44,500 bases of DNA, taken from assembly GCA_002413785.1 (NCBI GenBank), contig DHXR01000083.1, positions 4,307 through 48,806 of the forward strand, in the 5' to 3' direction. Made by a program: the position numbers and the translations under genes. The notes under the pieces are model-generated. The model was given only the letters and a program-made list of their open reading frames with translations, was not told the DNA's origin and did no database searches. Each line of letters opens with the position of its first letter. Within the stretch, counting starts at the first letter, position 1. Positions 25,912-34,898 of this stretch are shown one piece after another. This stretch comes from Mucilaginibacter sp. UBA5151 (lineage in GTDB: Bacteria; Bacteroidota; Bacteroidia; Sphingobacteriales; Sphingobacteriaceae).

Positions 25912-27453
25912 GTGTTAGTTAAAACGTTTGGAAGCGCGGTCTATGGTATTGAAGCCATCACCATCACTATTGAGGTAAATATCAGCGGTGGCAAACCAGC
26001 ATACTTTATTGTTGGCCTGCCCGATAATGCGGTGCGCGAATCAATGCAGCGCGTGGAAGCTGCCCTGCAAACCAACAATCTCCGTATGCCCCGGCAAAAA
26101 ATAGTGGTCAACATGGCTCCCGCTGATATACGCAAAGAAGGTTCGGCATACGACCTCACCATTGCAACAGCTATTTTGGCAAGTTCCGGGCAGATGGGTG
26201 GAGATAATCTTGATAAATACCTCATCATGGGTGAGCTGTCACTTGACGGTAGTTTGCAACCCATAAAAGGCGCTCTCCCCATTGCCATACAAGCCCGCAA
26301 GGATGGCTTTAAGGGCTTCATCCTGCCTAAACAAAATGCCCGTGAAGCTGCTATTGTAAATGACCTGGATGTGTACGGGGTTGAAACCATCAAACAAGTG
26401 GTTGATTTTTTTAATGGCAACATAACGCTTTCTACAGAGGTGGTAAATACGCGAGAGGATTTTTTTAACAGCATGGCACAGTTCGACAGTGATTTTAGTG
26501 AAGTGCGCGGACAGGAAAATATAAAGCGTGCACTTGAAATTGCTGCTGCCGGTGGCCACAATGTAATTTTAATTGGCCCGCCCGGAGCAGGTAAAACCAT
26601 GCTGGCACGGAGACTGCCTTCTATCTTGCCACCCCTAAGCTTATATGAATCATTGGAGACCACCAAAATACATTCGGTGGCGGGCAAGTTGTCTGCGGCT
26701 GACGCATTAGTGACCGTGCGGCCATTCCGTTCACCTCACCATACCATCAGCGATGTGGCTCTCGTTGGCGGGGGCAGTAACCCCCAGCCCGGTGAAATAT
26801 CCCTGGCGCATAACGGCGTATTGTTTTTGGATGAACTGCCTGAATTTAAACGCAGCGCACTTGAAGTGATGCGCCAGCCACTGGAGGAACGAAAAGTCAC
26901 TATTTCCAGGGCAAAATTCTCTGTTGACTATCCCAGCAGTTTTGTTTTAGTTGCTTCTATGAATCCGTGTCCTTGTGGCTATTTTAACCATCCAGACAGG
27001 CAATGTGTCTGTCCGCCAGGCGCCGTACAGAAATATTTAAGTAAAGTTTCCGGCCCACTATTGGATCGTATCGACCTGCATGTGGAAGTAACCCCGGTTA
27101 ACTTTACTGAACTGGCCTCTGACCGTTTGGCTGAGAAAAGTGCCTGTATCAGGGAACGGGTGATACAAGCCCGCGATATACAGTTACAACGGTTTGGCAA
27201 AAAACCTGACTTGTATGCCAATGCACAAATGAGTCCGCAAATGGTGCGTGATATCTGCAAAATAAGTGATGCAGGACAAACCCTGCTCAAAAAAGCGATG
27301 GAAAAACTTGGCCTTTCAGCCAGGGCGTATGATCGGATATTGAAAGTATCCCGTACTATTGCCGACCTGGCAGGCAGTGAAGATATAGAACTGGAACATT
27401 TAGCTGAAGCGATACAATTCAGGAGTTTGGACCGGGATGGCTGGGGAGGATGA
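25912..27453 (+). CDS. comM: Full-length ComM/YifB AAA+ protein carried by the element
   Basis: ComM is a hexameric branch-migration helicase that helps integrate DNA during natural transformation. The 513 residues (GTG start at 25912) have the N-terminal ChlI-like domain, Walker A GPPGAGKT at 222-229, Walker B VLFLDELPEF at 303-312, and the C-terminal Mg-chelatase domain ending SLDRDGWGG. It is co-linear with the two host halves, with many substitutions (for example 171-190). It therefore replaces the gene the element interrupts. The codons at the integration site differ from the host at several third positions. Confidence 0.95.
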   Translation: MLVKTFGSAVYGIEAITITIEVNISGGKPAYFIVGLPDNAVRESMQRVEAALQTNNLRMPRQKIVVNMAPADIRKEGSAYDLTIATAILASSGQMGGDNLDKYLIMGELSLDGSLQPIKGALPIAIQARKDGFKGFILPKQNAREAAIVNDLDVYGVETIKQVVDFFNGNITLSTEVVNTREDFFNSMAQFDSDFSEVRGQENIKRALEIAAAGGHNVILIGPPGAGKTMLARRLPSILPPLSLYESLETTKIHSVAGKLSAADALVTVRPFRSPHHTISDVALVGGGSNPQPGEISLAHNGVLFLDELPEFKRSALEVMRQPLEERKVTISRAKFSVDYPSSFVLVASMNPCPCGYFNHPDRQCVCPPGAVQKYLSKVSGPLLDRIDLHVEVTPVNFTELASDRLAEKSACIRERVIQARDIQLQRFGKKPDLYANAQMSPQMVRDICKISDAGQTLLKKAMEKLGLSARAYDRILKVSRTIADLAGSEDIELEHLAEAIQFRSLDRDGWGG

Positions 27454-27483
27454 TGAGGGCAGGATATGAAAAAGCCCAAAACC

Positions 27484-27524
27484 AACCAAACACGATGAGT
27501 CGTAATCACTCATCGTGTTTGGTT
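27484..27524 (+). terminator. Strong terminator after the element's comM
   Basis: AACCAAACACGATGAGT (27484-27500) pairs perfectly over 17 bp with 27508-27524 across a 7-nt loop, then TCTTTC. It lies 30 bp beyond the comM stop. Confidence 0.85.
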
Positions 27525-28031
27525 CTTTCACCACAATACAAGCGAGCCGTCCAAAGACACCGCAGAGTAACGTAGGTGTCTGCGAGCTGAGCAAAAGGTC
27601 CAGACAGAGAGAGCAATGCGGCTGGCTGGTATGTTGTACACGAACAAAAGATATAAACGACTCAAATTAATAAAATCATATTTTTTGTGAAGCCTTTTGC
27701 GAAAGAGCAGGCGAGCCTAACACAATGAGCGCCTGGGCTTTTATTTGTTGAGCGAAAACAGGAACGCCATGTCTTATGAGCCCAGAGGCGAAGAAGGTAT
27801 GAAGTGACTGGCTTGAACGAAACGCATAAAAGTCCAGAGAAAGCGAATATGATGAACGACCTTACGCTCACAAAAATGTATGACAGGTTCGGCCCGCGAT
27901 AGCGGAAACAGCCGGTCAACTATTTATGTGCTTGAAAAGCTCTTAAATAGTTGATCTTAACCTGGCGCTACTTTTTGTGGAGTTTGGGAGAGAAGAATGC
28001 CTTATTTCCTGTTTACTTGAAAAAAAGAGTA
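27525..28031. other. Gene-free region with hairpins
   Basis: No convincing reading frame. It contains GACACC...GGTGTC around 27557-27580 and an 11-bp perfect pair TCAACTATTTA (27916-27926) / TAAATAGTTGA (27943-27953). The second lies near the end of the leftward 648-residue gene and may terminate it. Base composition is between that of comM and the AT-rich cargo, and an RNA gene cannot be excluded. Confidence 0.4.
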
Positions 28032-29978
28032 TTAAATTTTTATATTAATGCTATTGAATCTTTTTTCAAAATGTGAAAAATTATCACAATCATCGATAAT
28101 GTGACCGCATTCAAATGATAAGTAAGTGACTTGGTTTTCTCCTTTTACTCCGTTGAAAAAGAAAAATCTTTCTTTTTTACATGATGAACAAAGCATATGT
28201 GAAATGAAAGGATAAAGATTAATTATTTGATTGTTTTCCGTATTATGAAAATACACGTATCGGATCATATTTTCTCGTTGCCCTTCGGAGAGTCTTTTTT
28301 GAATTTCTAAGTCATCATCTAAAATATGCAACCCATTGAATAAACGAATTTTATAAGTGTCCCCATCTCCAAACTCATTAAAATCAGAGGATAATATTAA
28401 AAACGAGTTACATTTTGCTAAAAATTGACAGCGGTTCAATAATGTAAAAATAAGTGGAATTTGATTTTCAATTTCAACCTTATATTCATAAACCGACCTA
28501 ACAGCTCCGTGTCCGGTCCAATCATTTCTAAGCTTAACTATGTTTGATAATAGAGTATTGATATTTATTTTAGGAGCTTCATTATCAATATAATTAGACT
28601 GTCTTTTCAATAGGTCATCTTTTTTTTGAGGATAAAGAATTGCCGGGAATTTTTCAGATTGGCTCAATATTATATCAATAATACTAACAAAATCACCGAG
28701 GCTTGGCCTTCTGAATCTTTTTTCTATACCAATCTTTAGTTGTTCAATTTCTTCATTGGCTGCTATAACTGTAGAAAGTGCTATAATTGCCAAATACTTA
28801 ATGGTTACTTCGTATAGTTGAATCAGTAAATGAAATCGCCGATGGTAATCAATTTCATGGCTAAATGAGGAATATACCTGGCTTATAGGGTATGGAAAGG
28901 ATGCTTTTAACAGTTCTTCCATTTCGTTTTTTTTTCTTTTCTTCTCCTGTAACTGTTTCTGATGTAAATAATTATCATATAGACGTTTATTTGCTTTAGT
29001 GAAATTTTTAAATTTGTGAATTGCTTCAAGCAACAACGGTAGCGTCCAAATAATATCACTGCTTCCTTCCAAGGCTGGTTTTACTTTTCCATCATCAATC
29101 AATAAAATAAGCGATAAGTATGTTGAATGGATTTTTTCTATTGAACAAATCTCTAACTCGGCAAAGAATATGTAAGCACGAAAACAATAAATTGAAGTAA
29201 ACCATTCTTGCGTTAGCTCATACCCCTCTTGGGTAATAACGATCTCCCTATCAAGTAGCCACAAATTACTGATCTCTTGAGATTTTATGTACTCAAAAGA
29301 ATTTTTATAGTCCCTGGGATCCGCGCCATGAGTAAAAATACTAATCAATGCAATAGCTGTGCTCGTAATATTGGGATAATCATCTCCTAAAGGTCCCCAG
29401 GCACCATTTGGTAATTTTGCATTTAGGAGCCATTCATTGGATTCCGTAATAGCATTATTTGCCGCCTCTTTTCTTTCTGCATCAAGCCATTTAGATTTTT
29501 GAATTAAAATCCTTTTTAAAAAGTTGGAAGCAATCCACGTAGAATAAATTCTGTCTGGCTCATAATTTGTGAGCCCCCATCCTCCTTTATCGGTTTCGGT
29601 AATATTAACTCTGGCCGCTAAAATAAAGTCAACACCTTTGATAATGCTGTCCTTGTAATCAAAATGCGACAAAGCTAAGCATGCCCACGATGTAATGTCG
29701 ATAATAGATTTCCCATTAGTTCTAAATCCCCAACCACCGTCGATATTTTGATTTTGAACAATATAGTTTGCAGCTTTAATAACCCAGTCTTTATTGACTA
29801 ACTCCGGATTTACTTTAAGAAGAATATGCAAAATTTCAGCAGTCGTCCAAATTCCACTCTTTTTATCAAATAAATGGTATCCCTTAAACCCACCATCTTC
29901 TAATTGGTGCGTTTTTAGGTTTAGTATCAAATTGTCAATATTAGAATCAATTTGATCAATTAATAACTGGCTGGTCAT
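28032..29978 (-). CDS. Toroid (prenyltransferase/terpene-cyclase-like) - HEPN-like - zinc-site protein
   Basis: 648 residues, cytoplasmic. The N-terminal 320 carry alpha/alpha-toroid repeats with QW-like motifs (EDGGFKGYHLF at 27-37, GGWGF 81-85, GGWGL 132-136, NGAWGP 191-196). A Lys/Glu helix follows (338-356), then a helical domain with KLRNDWTGHG, where R484 and H490 give an R-N-x4-H motif like HEPN RNases. The end has CSSC (597-600) and ECGH (C624, H626), a probable zinc site. No DCTAE-type cyclase acid is seen, so terpene catalysis is unlikely. It stands alone in AT-rich cargo; a defence role is a hypothesis. Confidence 0.65.
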   Translation of the reverse strand: MTSQLLIDQIDSNIDNLILNLKTHQLEDGGFKGYHLFDKKSGIWTTAEILHILLKVNPELVNKDWVIKAANYIVQNQNIDGGWGFRTNGKSIIDITSWACLALSHFDYKDSIIKGVDFILAARVNITETDKGGWGLTNYEPDRIYSTWIASNFLKRILIQKSKWLDAERKEAANNAITESNEWLLNAKLPNGAWGPLGDDYPNITSTAIALISIFTHGADPRDYKNSFEYIKSQEISNLWLLDREIVITQEGYELTQEWFTSIYCFRAYIFFAELEICSIEKIHSTYLSLILLIDDGKVKPALEGSSDIIWTLPLLLEAIHKFKNFTKANKRLYDNYLHQKQLQEKKRKKNEMEELLKASFPYPISQVYSSFSHEIDYHRRFHLLIQLYEVTIKYLAIIALSTVIAANEEIEQLKIGIEKRFRRPSLGDFVSIIDIILSQSEKFPAILYPQKKDDLLKRQSNYIDNEAPKININTLLSNIVKLRNDWTGHGAVRSVYEYKVEIENQIPLIFTLLNRCQFLAKCNSFLILSSDFNEFGDGDTYKIRLFNGLHILDDDLEIQKRLSEGQRENMIRYVYFHNTENNQIINLYPFISHMLCSSCKKERFFFFNGVKGENQVTYLSFECGHIIDDCDNFSHFEKRFNSINIKI

Positions 29979-30179
29979 ATGTAATATTTAGGTTTATTTA
30001 ATAAATAAATAAATGTATCCATTTATTTATCGTTAAATAAAATTAATGCTAAAATAATTTAGGCACACTATTCCGCTTTTGTATCTTTTTAATAATAATC
30101 CCCGAACTGCTCTGTAATGGAAGTGGGATAAATATTTAAATCGACAGTTGACAGGTTTCGGTAATTGGATGATAATTAT

Positions 30180-30512
30180 ATGATTATTAAATATAAGTAC
30201 TCAACCAGTTATCTTATGGAAGAATCAAGATTTTTTAAAGCTGCCCAGTCGCCCCATGAGTTGGAGCAAAAGAAACGGGAAGCGCTCAAAAATATAAAGA
30301 ATATACCTGACAATTATAAAATGACAGAATTTGGTGATTTAGTTCCTCCGGCTGAATTGACAAATTCAAAACAAATGAAATTATTTTTTAATGGTAAAGA
30401 TAGGATTGTAACAGTATTTGAAGATGGAAAGATATATGATCCCAGTGAGGGAATTGATGGAGAATGGATTGATAGCGCACATTCTTTTCAATTAAAGGAT
30501 TTAGTGGATTAA
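30180..30512 (+). CDS. Hypothetical protein, about 110 residues
   Basis: A soluble, charged protein containing ESRFFKAAQSPHELEQKKRE, NYKMTEFGDLVPPAEL and VFEDGKIYDPSEG. The start is uncertain: ATG at 30180 or at 30216, the latter giving the more usual N-terminus MEESRFF. No family recognised. Followed by its own terminator. Confidence 0.6.
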   Translation: MIIKYKYSTSYLMEESRFFKAAQSPHELEQKKREALKNIKNIPDNYKMTEFGDLVPPAELTNSKQMKLFFNGKDRIVTVFEDGKIYDPSEGIDGEWIDSAHSFQLKDLVD

Positions 30513-30536
30513 AAGGAGAATTGAGCTTGTACATTT

Positions 30537-30570
30537 CAGAAATGCCCCACCTTCCGGCAGGGCATTTCTG
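30537..30570 (+). terminator. Terminator-like hairpin
   Basis: CAGAAATGCCC (30537-30547) pairs perfectly with GGGCATTTCTG (30560-30570) across a 12-nt loop, 25 bp beyond the stop of the preceding gene. It could also serve the leftward remnant beside it. Confidence 0.7.
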
Positions 30571-30578
30571 GTTTAATG

Positions 30579-30702
30579 TTATACATTCAGAAAAATGATA
30601 TTCGCCTCAATTTCCGCCAGCTTTTCATTGCGGGCATTAAAAATGAATTGTGATACCCAAAGTGGATCAGGCTCGGTGGGGCGATAATGAAGCGCCACCG
30701 TT
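30579..30702 (-). pseudogene. Short coding remnant (C-terminal end of an unknown gene)
   Basis: Read leftwards the frame gives LHYRPTEPDPLWVSQFIFNA followed by RNEKLAEIEANIIFLNV and a stop. It is open for about 40 codons with plausible protein composition, but a stop codon closes it upstream. It is richer in GC than the surrounding cargo. Not recognised; it may be the end of a gene lost when cargo was exchanged. Confidence 0.35.
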
Positions 30703-30874
30703 TACCATCCTAAATGATGAATTTGCAGCACTGATACTGGTTAAATTCTTCACTCCCAACTCCTTTAACTAATAATTTTAAATAGAATGCGAATACTGGT
30801 GTGTCAGAAATAGCCCGATCTTTGAATTTACGCACCTCTGATAGCGTCTCGGCAAATAAAATTCTGATGAACAA

Positions 30875-31036
30875 ATGTCATTTACCAACAAAGACTATTA
30901 TAAAGAGTTTTCGCTTCTACTTATTTATTCTATAATTGGTAGCATCGTTTTTGCTTTTATTCGGGGATATTGTCGTTCACAGCTTGGATTATTAAAAAAT
31001 AGAAATTACTGCTTTATTGAGTGTTGTCTATCGTAA
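30875..31036 (+). CDS. Possible small membrane protein, 53 residues
   Basis: ATG at 30875 opens a 53-codon frame with a clear membrane helix (FSLLLIYSIIGSIVFAFI) and a basic tail with three cysteines near the end. It overlaps the 3' end of the converging gene by 23 bp. No family or ribosome-binding site is evident, so it is a candidate only. The rest of 30703-30874 holds nothing I can assign. Confidence 0.35.
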   Translation: MSFTNKDYYKEFSLLLIYSIIGSIVFAFIRGYCRSQLGLLKNRNYCFIECCLS

Positions 31037-31388
31037 TATTATATCGGTTAAGAAAACCATCTAAAATTTTCATATTAACTCGGGTGATGATCTCGTATGT
31101 TGATTTTGCTGAAATTATACTTTTTTCTTTAAGATATGGGTAGTTGAGGGAATACGCTTTCTTAAGTTCTTGTTTGAGAGACGAAAGAGTTGCTTCATTG
31201 TTTTTCTCAATAGTTTCTTTTATTTCTTTAAAATCAGTCAGTGCAGGGAGATTATTTTGAGATTCTAAAACATTGGCTGCTGCGTTTAATTTTTTATCTA
31301 CAGCATTTTTATACGTTTCAATTATTTCTTCTATCTCTAAAGTTGAATGGTTGTTTTCGTTTAGGTTATGTCTCTCAAGTGGGGGCAT
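31014..31388 (-). CDS. Hypothetical helical protein
   Basis: From the internal ATG at 31388 the protein has 124 residues and is almost entirely helical and charged (LEIEEIIETYKNAVDKKLNA, SLKQELKKAYSLNYPYLKEK). An earlier in-frame start at 31424 would add MLFFSNRWYNLG, which looks less like a normal N-terminus. No signal or membrane segment. Faces the DUF4407 cassette divergently. Confidence 0.55.
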   Translation of the reverse strand: MPPLERHNLNENNHSTLEIEEIIETYKNAVDKKLNAAANVLESQNNLPALTDFKEIKETIEKNNEATLSSLKQELKKAYSLNYPYLKEKSIISAKSTYEIITRVNMKILDGFLNRYNITIDNTQ

Positions 31389-31629
31389 CCCTAAATTGTA
31401 CCACCTATTGCTAAAAAACAACAAGAATGAATATATCTATTTACATAATTTATTCTATGTGGCGATGTGAGTATAAATATCAAATAAGAAGAAGACTATT
31501 GGATGCACTCGAAACTAATTAAGGATTTGGGATTGAAAAATAATTATAATCAGATAGTTATATTAATATATTTTTTTATTTTTATAAAAAATTGCTTTAT
31601 TACATAAATGAAGCCTTAAACCAAAGACG

Positions 31630-32022
31630 ATGTATTCTATTCATTTCAAGGGCGTCAAATTTTGTTTTGTTTTAATCCTGTTATTTTTTATCAATAGCTG
31701 TACGTTGCCAAAGAATTCAAGTGACTATCAATATAGCCAGTCAAAAGCAAAGAAGATTGCCGGTGTATATGTATTTATTATGTCGGAGCCAACGACTGAA
31801 TATGAAAAATTGGGAGATATGAAATTTGGCTGGTATGACAAAGTGCTTAGTTTAAGCAACAAAAGCATTTCGCAAGTAAGTGCCGAAATATTATCATCAC
31901 TGAGCTTTGATAAAAATTTAAGTATCTCAATTAATGAAGTGAAGTTAAAATTCCCCGAAGCAGATGCTGTGGTCTTTGATGATGATATGTCAAACTGTTC
32001 GGTAATTAAATTTAAAAAATGA
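31630..32022 (+). CDS. Lipoprotein of unknown function heading the DUF4407 cassette
   Basis: The 130 residues have a signal peptide with lipobox FINSC, then a small domain (KKIAGVYVFIMSEPTTEYEKLG, SISQVSAEILSSLSFDKN, FPEADAVVFDDD). The last part resembles the small alpha/beta domains of proteins carrying the motif PxADAVV. It is 76 bp ahead of the next gene on the same strand, so it may belong to the same transcript. Confidence 0.65.
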   Translation: MYSIHFKGVKFCFVLILLFFINSCTLPKNSSDYQYSQSKAKKIAGVYVFIMSEPTTEYEKLGDMKFGWYDKVLSLSNKSISQVSAEILSSLSFDKNLSISINEVKLKFPEADAVVFDDDMSNCSVIKFKK

Positions 32023-32098
32023 CTTATTCGGAAATGAAATTACGATTTAAAACTAACATTTAGTATAAAAACAAATAGAAAATCTAATCTGTAAAATT

Positions 32099-32656
32099 AT
32101 GGATAATTCAAATAGTTTAATGAAAAATGATAACAGCGACCGCGTTCAAATTAGTTCCAACGTCAAAGACGTTGAGGTCACTAGCGATTATGTATTATTA
32201 AGAAAAAGGAACGCTTTTGTTAACGTGATGGCGAGAATATTCCCGTCCGAAATTGAAAAAGTTAAAAACAAATATCTTGTTGATTCAATCAAAGAAAAGG
32301 CAAACAAGAATCTTGCGTTATATAAAGTTCAAACTGAATATGAAGTTCAAGTTTTAACTGAAGTAATGAACACGCGTTTAGTTGACTTGAAAACTGAAGC
32401 AAGAGACGCTGTAACAAAAAAAATGGGTGTAAAACTTAGAGAAATAGCGGGCTTTCTAAGGGAACAAAAAGATCAGTTTCAGCAAAGTATTGATGATGAG
32501 GAAGCAAGAATTAATAATTTAAAAACCGAAAGGCTTAAAAAAAGAGCTTTAGAATCCCTTGACAAGACGATAGATACGGTTTATGTAGGGTTCGAAACGT
32601 TGCTGGAAAAATTTGCAAATTTATTAAATGAGGAAATAAAAATTAATTCTCACTGA
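32099..32656 (+). CDS. Helical protein, first of two related genes before DUF4407
   Basis: The 185 residues are soluble and mostly helical. The C-terminal motif EEARINNLKTERLKKRALES recurs as EQNRINNLNSETLKKRATES in the next protein, followed in both by an I-D-x2-Y stretch. The two are therefore diverged relatives, this one with a longer N-terminal half. The stop is 2 bp from the next start, indicating co-translation. No known family. Confidence 0.7.
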   Translation: MDNSNSLMKNDNSDRVQISSNVKDVEVTSDYVLLRKRNAFVNVMARIFPSEIEKVKNKYLVDSIKEKANKNLALYKVQTEYEVQVLTEVMNTRLVDLKTEARDAVTKKMGVKLREIAGFLREQKDQFQQSIDDEEARINNLKTERLKKRALESLDKTIDTVYVGFETLLEKFANLLNEEIKINSH

Positions 32657-32658
32657 TA

Positions 32659-33090
32659 ATGGAAAATGCAAATGATATATCTGGTTTCGAGATGAAGCCT
32701 ATTAGGCATGAGATTGAACAATTTGCAATAAAAATATCAATGTTAATGGATTCCATTGAATCTATAACTGATGATATTATTGGAAAAAATGACGAATATG
32801 AATTGGAATATTTAAAAAAGAAACAAATTCAAACGGGTATCGAATTATTTAAGAACTTTATACTGGTTGCTTCGAAATCCATGTCAAAACAAATTGATAA
32901 TGCCGATGCATTTAGGAAGCATTACGAAAATTTCTTTTTTCAATCTGATAATTTTAACGAAGCAATCGTTAAAGAACAAAACAGGATTAACAATTTGAAT
33001 AGTGAGACCTTGAAAAAAAGGGCGACTGAGTCTATACAGCATCAAATAGACAACTTTTATAGTATCTATGATATTTCAATGAAGATTTAA
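32659..33090 (+). CDS. Helical protein, second of two related genes before DUF4407
   Basis: The 143 residues are acidic at the N-terminus and helical, sharing the C-terminal RINNL...LKKRA.ES motif with the gene before it. It is 16 bp ahead of the DUF4407 gene. The close spacing of the three genes and the shared motif suggest a complex in which two related soluble helical subunits act with a membrane protein. Function unknown. Confidence 0.7.
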   Translation: MENANDISGFEMKPIRHEIEQFAIKISMLMDSIESITDDIIGKNDEYELEYLKKKQIQTGIELFKNFILVASKSMSKQIDNADAFRKHYENFFFQSDNFNEAIVKEQNRINNLNSETLKKRATESIQHQIDNFYSIYDISMKI

Positions 33091-33106
33091 AACAACCTTT
33101 TGAAAT

Positions 33107-34600
33107 ATGGGTACTCGATTTTTTAATTTTCTTATATTTTGTTCCGGTTGTGACCCTGATATCCTAAACGAATGTCCAAAATCGGAAAAAGTAAAATTTA
33201 GTTCTATTGGCGCAACGGTATTGTTCACTGGAATACTTGCAAGTTTGTCTGGCGGTTATGCGTTGTATACAATATTTCAAGACTTACAATTTTCAGGATT
33301 GCTCGCAATTCTCTTTGGACTATTGTGGGGAGGTATTATATTTAATATTGACCGATACTTGGTTTCCAGCCTAAAAAAGCAAGGAAACATTAAACGCGAA
33401 TTATTACTTGCAACACCACGATTTTTAATGGCAATAATAATTTCATTGGTAGTTTCTAAGCCATTAGAAGTCAGGATATTCCAAGACCGCATTGCTGTCC
33501 AAATTTATGAGAACAAAAATAATGCTACATTAAAAGCAAAAAAGAAACTTGACACAATATTCAACCAATCATTACTTGGCAACCAACTTTCACAAGAAGA
33601 AGCCAATTTGAAAAATCTTCAAGAAAAAAAAGACAAAGGCGATCCTGAAACACCACAATTTAATGAACTGTTATCAAATCTACAAACCGCAAAAAATGAT
33701 TTAAATGCTACTAGTACCGCTAATTCCAGACGAATTAATGAACTTAGCCAGAACATTGAGCTGATTAGAAGGCAACGAACATATTACGATCAAAGCAATG
33801 TGCCGAAATTACCAATTGAGGCAGTAAATGAAATTCAGTCAATGCTTAATAGAAAAAGAGAGTTGATCAATGATATTGGTAACAAGGAGGGCACAGTTAG
33901 AAGATTTCAAAATTCAATCGAAACTCAACGTGAGGCGTATCAAACAGAGATTAGCCAAAGAATAGAAAAAACCGAAAGAATTGGAAATAGGGTTGAAAAA
34001 AGTAAATTGGGTTCTGATAGCTTGGCAAAAATTGAAACCACTAAAGGAGATACAACCCGCTCAATAAGTTTTAGTAACACTTTTGTCACTCGAATGGAAG
34101 CTTTGGGAGATTTAACGGGCAGATGGTTTTCGACTATGTGGTGGACAAGTGTATTAATCTCTGCGCTCATATTACTAATAGAGGTTTCGCCAATCGTTGC
34201 CAAGCTTTTATCAGAGAGAGGTCCGTATGATGAAAAGATACAAACACGAGATGCAAAAATTGCCGAGTACGAGAAAGCAGAGCGGAAGATTGATATTGAG
34301 TTAGCAGAAGGCATTTATGTGTCCGACAACATATTATTGCAAAAAGTCGACCACTACACCAACACTGCTAAGGAATCGACAGAAACGCTATTAGATTTTG
34401 TTAACTCGAATTATAACCAAAGTAAGCAATTCGATGAAATCATAGCTGATATGGATGACAATATTCACAAAATAAATGATCCAAATCTGAAAGCAAATTA
34501 TATAAATAATCAAAACACGATCATAGATATATATGATAATTTTAGGAATAAGATTTTTCAATTATATCGAAAAGTTATTGGAGAAAAAAACGATCATTGA
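33107..34600 (+). CDS. DUF4407 membrane protein with long coiled coil
   Basis: The 497 residues contain four membrane segments: two near residues 30-56 and 62-82, one near 100-118, and one near 342-362. Between the third and fourth lies a coiled coil of more than 200 residues (for example EEANLKNLQEKKDKGDPE). A helical C-terminal domain follows. The N-terminus has FCSGCDPDILNECP, the conserved start of DUF4407 proteins. Function not known; it is probably membrane-anchored with a large helical domain on one side. Confidence 0.8.
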   Translation: MGTRFFNFLIFCSGCDPDILNECPKSEKVKFSSIGATVLFTGILASLSGGYALYTIFQDLQFSGLLAILFGLLWGGIIFNIDRYLVSSLKKQGNIKRELLLATPRFLMAIIISLVVSKPLEVRIFQDRIAVQIYENKNNATLKAKKKLDTIFNQSLLGNQLSQEEANLKNLQEKKDKGDPETPQFNELLSNLQTAKNDLNATSTANSRRINELSQNIELIRRQRTYYDQSNVPKLPIEAVNEIQSMLNRKRELINDIGNKEGTVRRFQNSIETQREAYQTEISQRIEKTERIGNRVEKSKLGSDSLAKIETTKGDTTRSISFSNTFVTRMEALGDLTGRWFSTMWWTSVLISALILLIEVSPIVAKLLSERGPYDEKIQTRDAKIAEYEKAERKIDIELAEGIYVSDNILLQKVDHYTNTAKESTETLLDFVNSNYNQSKQFDEIIADMDDNIHKINDPNLKANYINNQNTIIDIYDNFRNKIFQLYRKVIGEKNDH

Positions 34601-34832
34601 ATATTAGGGCACTTTTTTGGATTTTGCTATCTCATAGAATTCAAAATAAGCCGGAAGCAATATGAGTAATCCTTGTATTTTGGATTGAAACAAGAACTGA
34701 GGAAATATTGTTGATATTGGAGGAATAGAATTTAATTTATAAAAAATATAACGGTACATTAGTATTTAGAACCTGACGACAATATTTCCATAGTCACGAA
34801 TTTCTGCATTCTGAAAGATGTGGATATTGATA

Positions 34833-34898
34833 GTTATACCTAATAATTGAACAAAAAAAAGTGGGCACGGGTGTGTCCACTTTAAGGGGTACAGTTCA
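34833..34898. repeat. 66-bp repeat with terminator hairpin, copy 2 (inverted)
   Basis: Inverted copy of 18190-18257, with most positions identical. It starts directly after the ardC stop codon and carries the hairpin AAAGTGGACACACCCGTGCC.... The preceding stretch 34601-34832 is gene-free. The repeat probably terminates ardC transcription. Confidence 0.8.
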
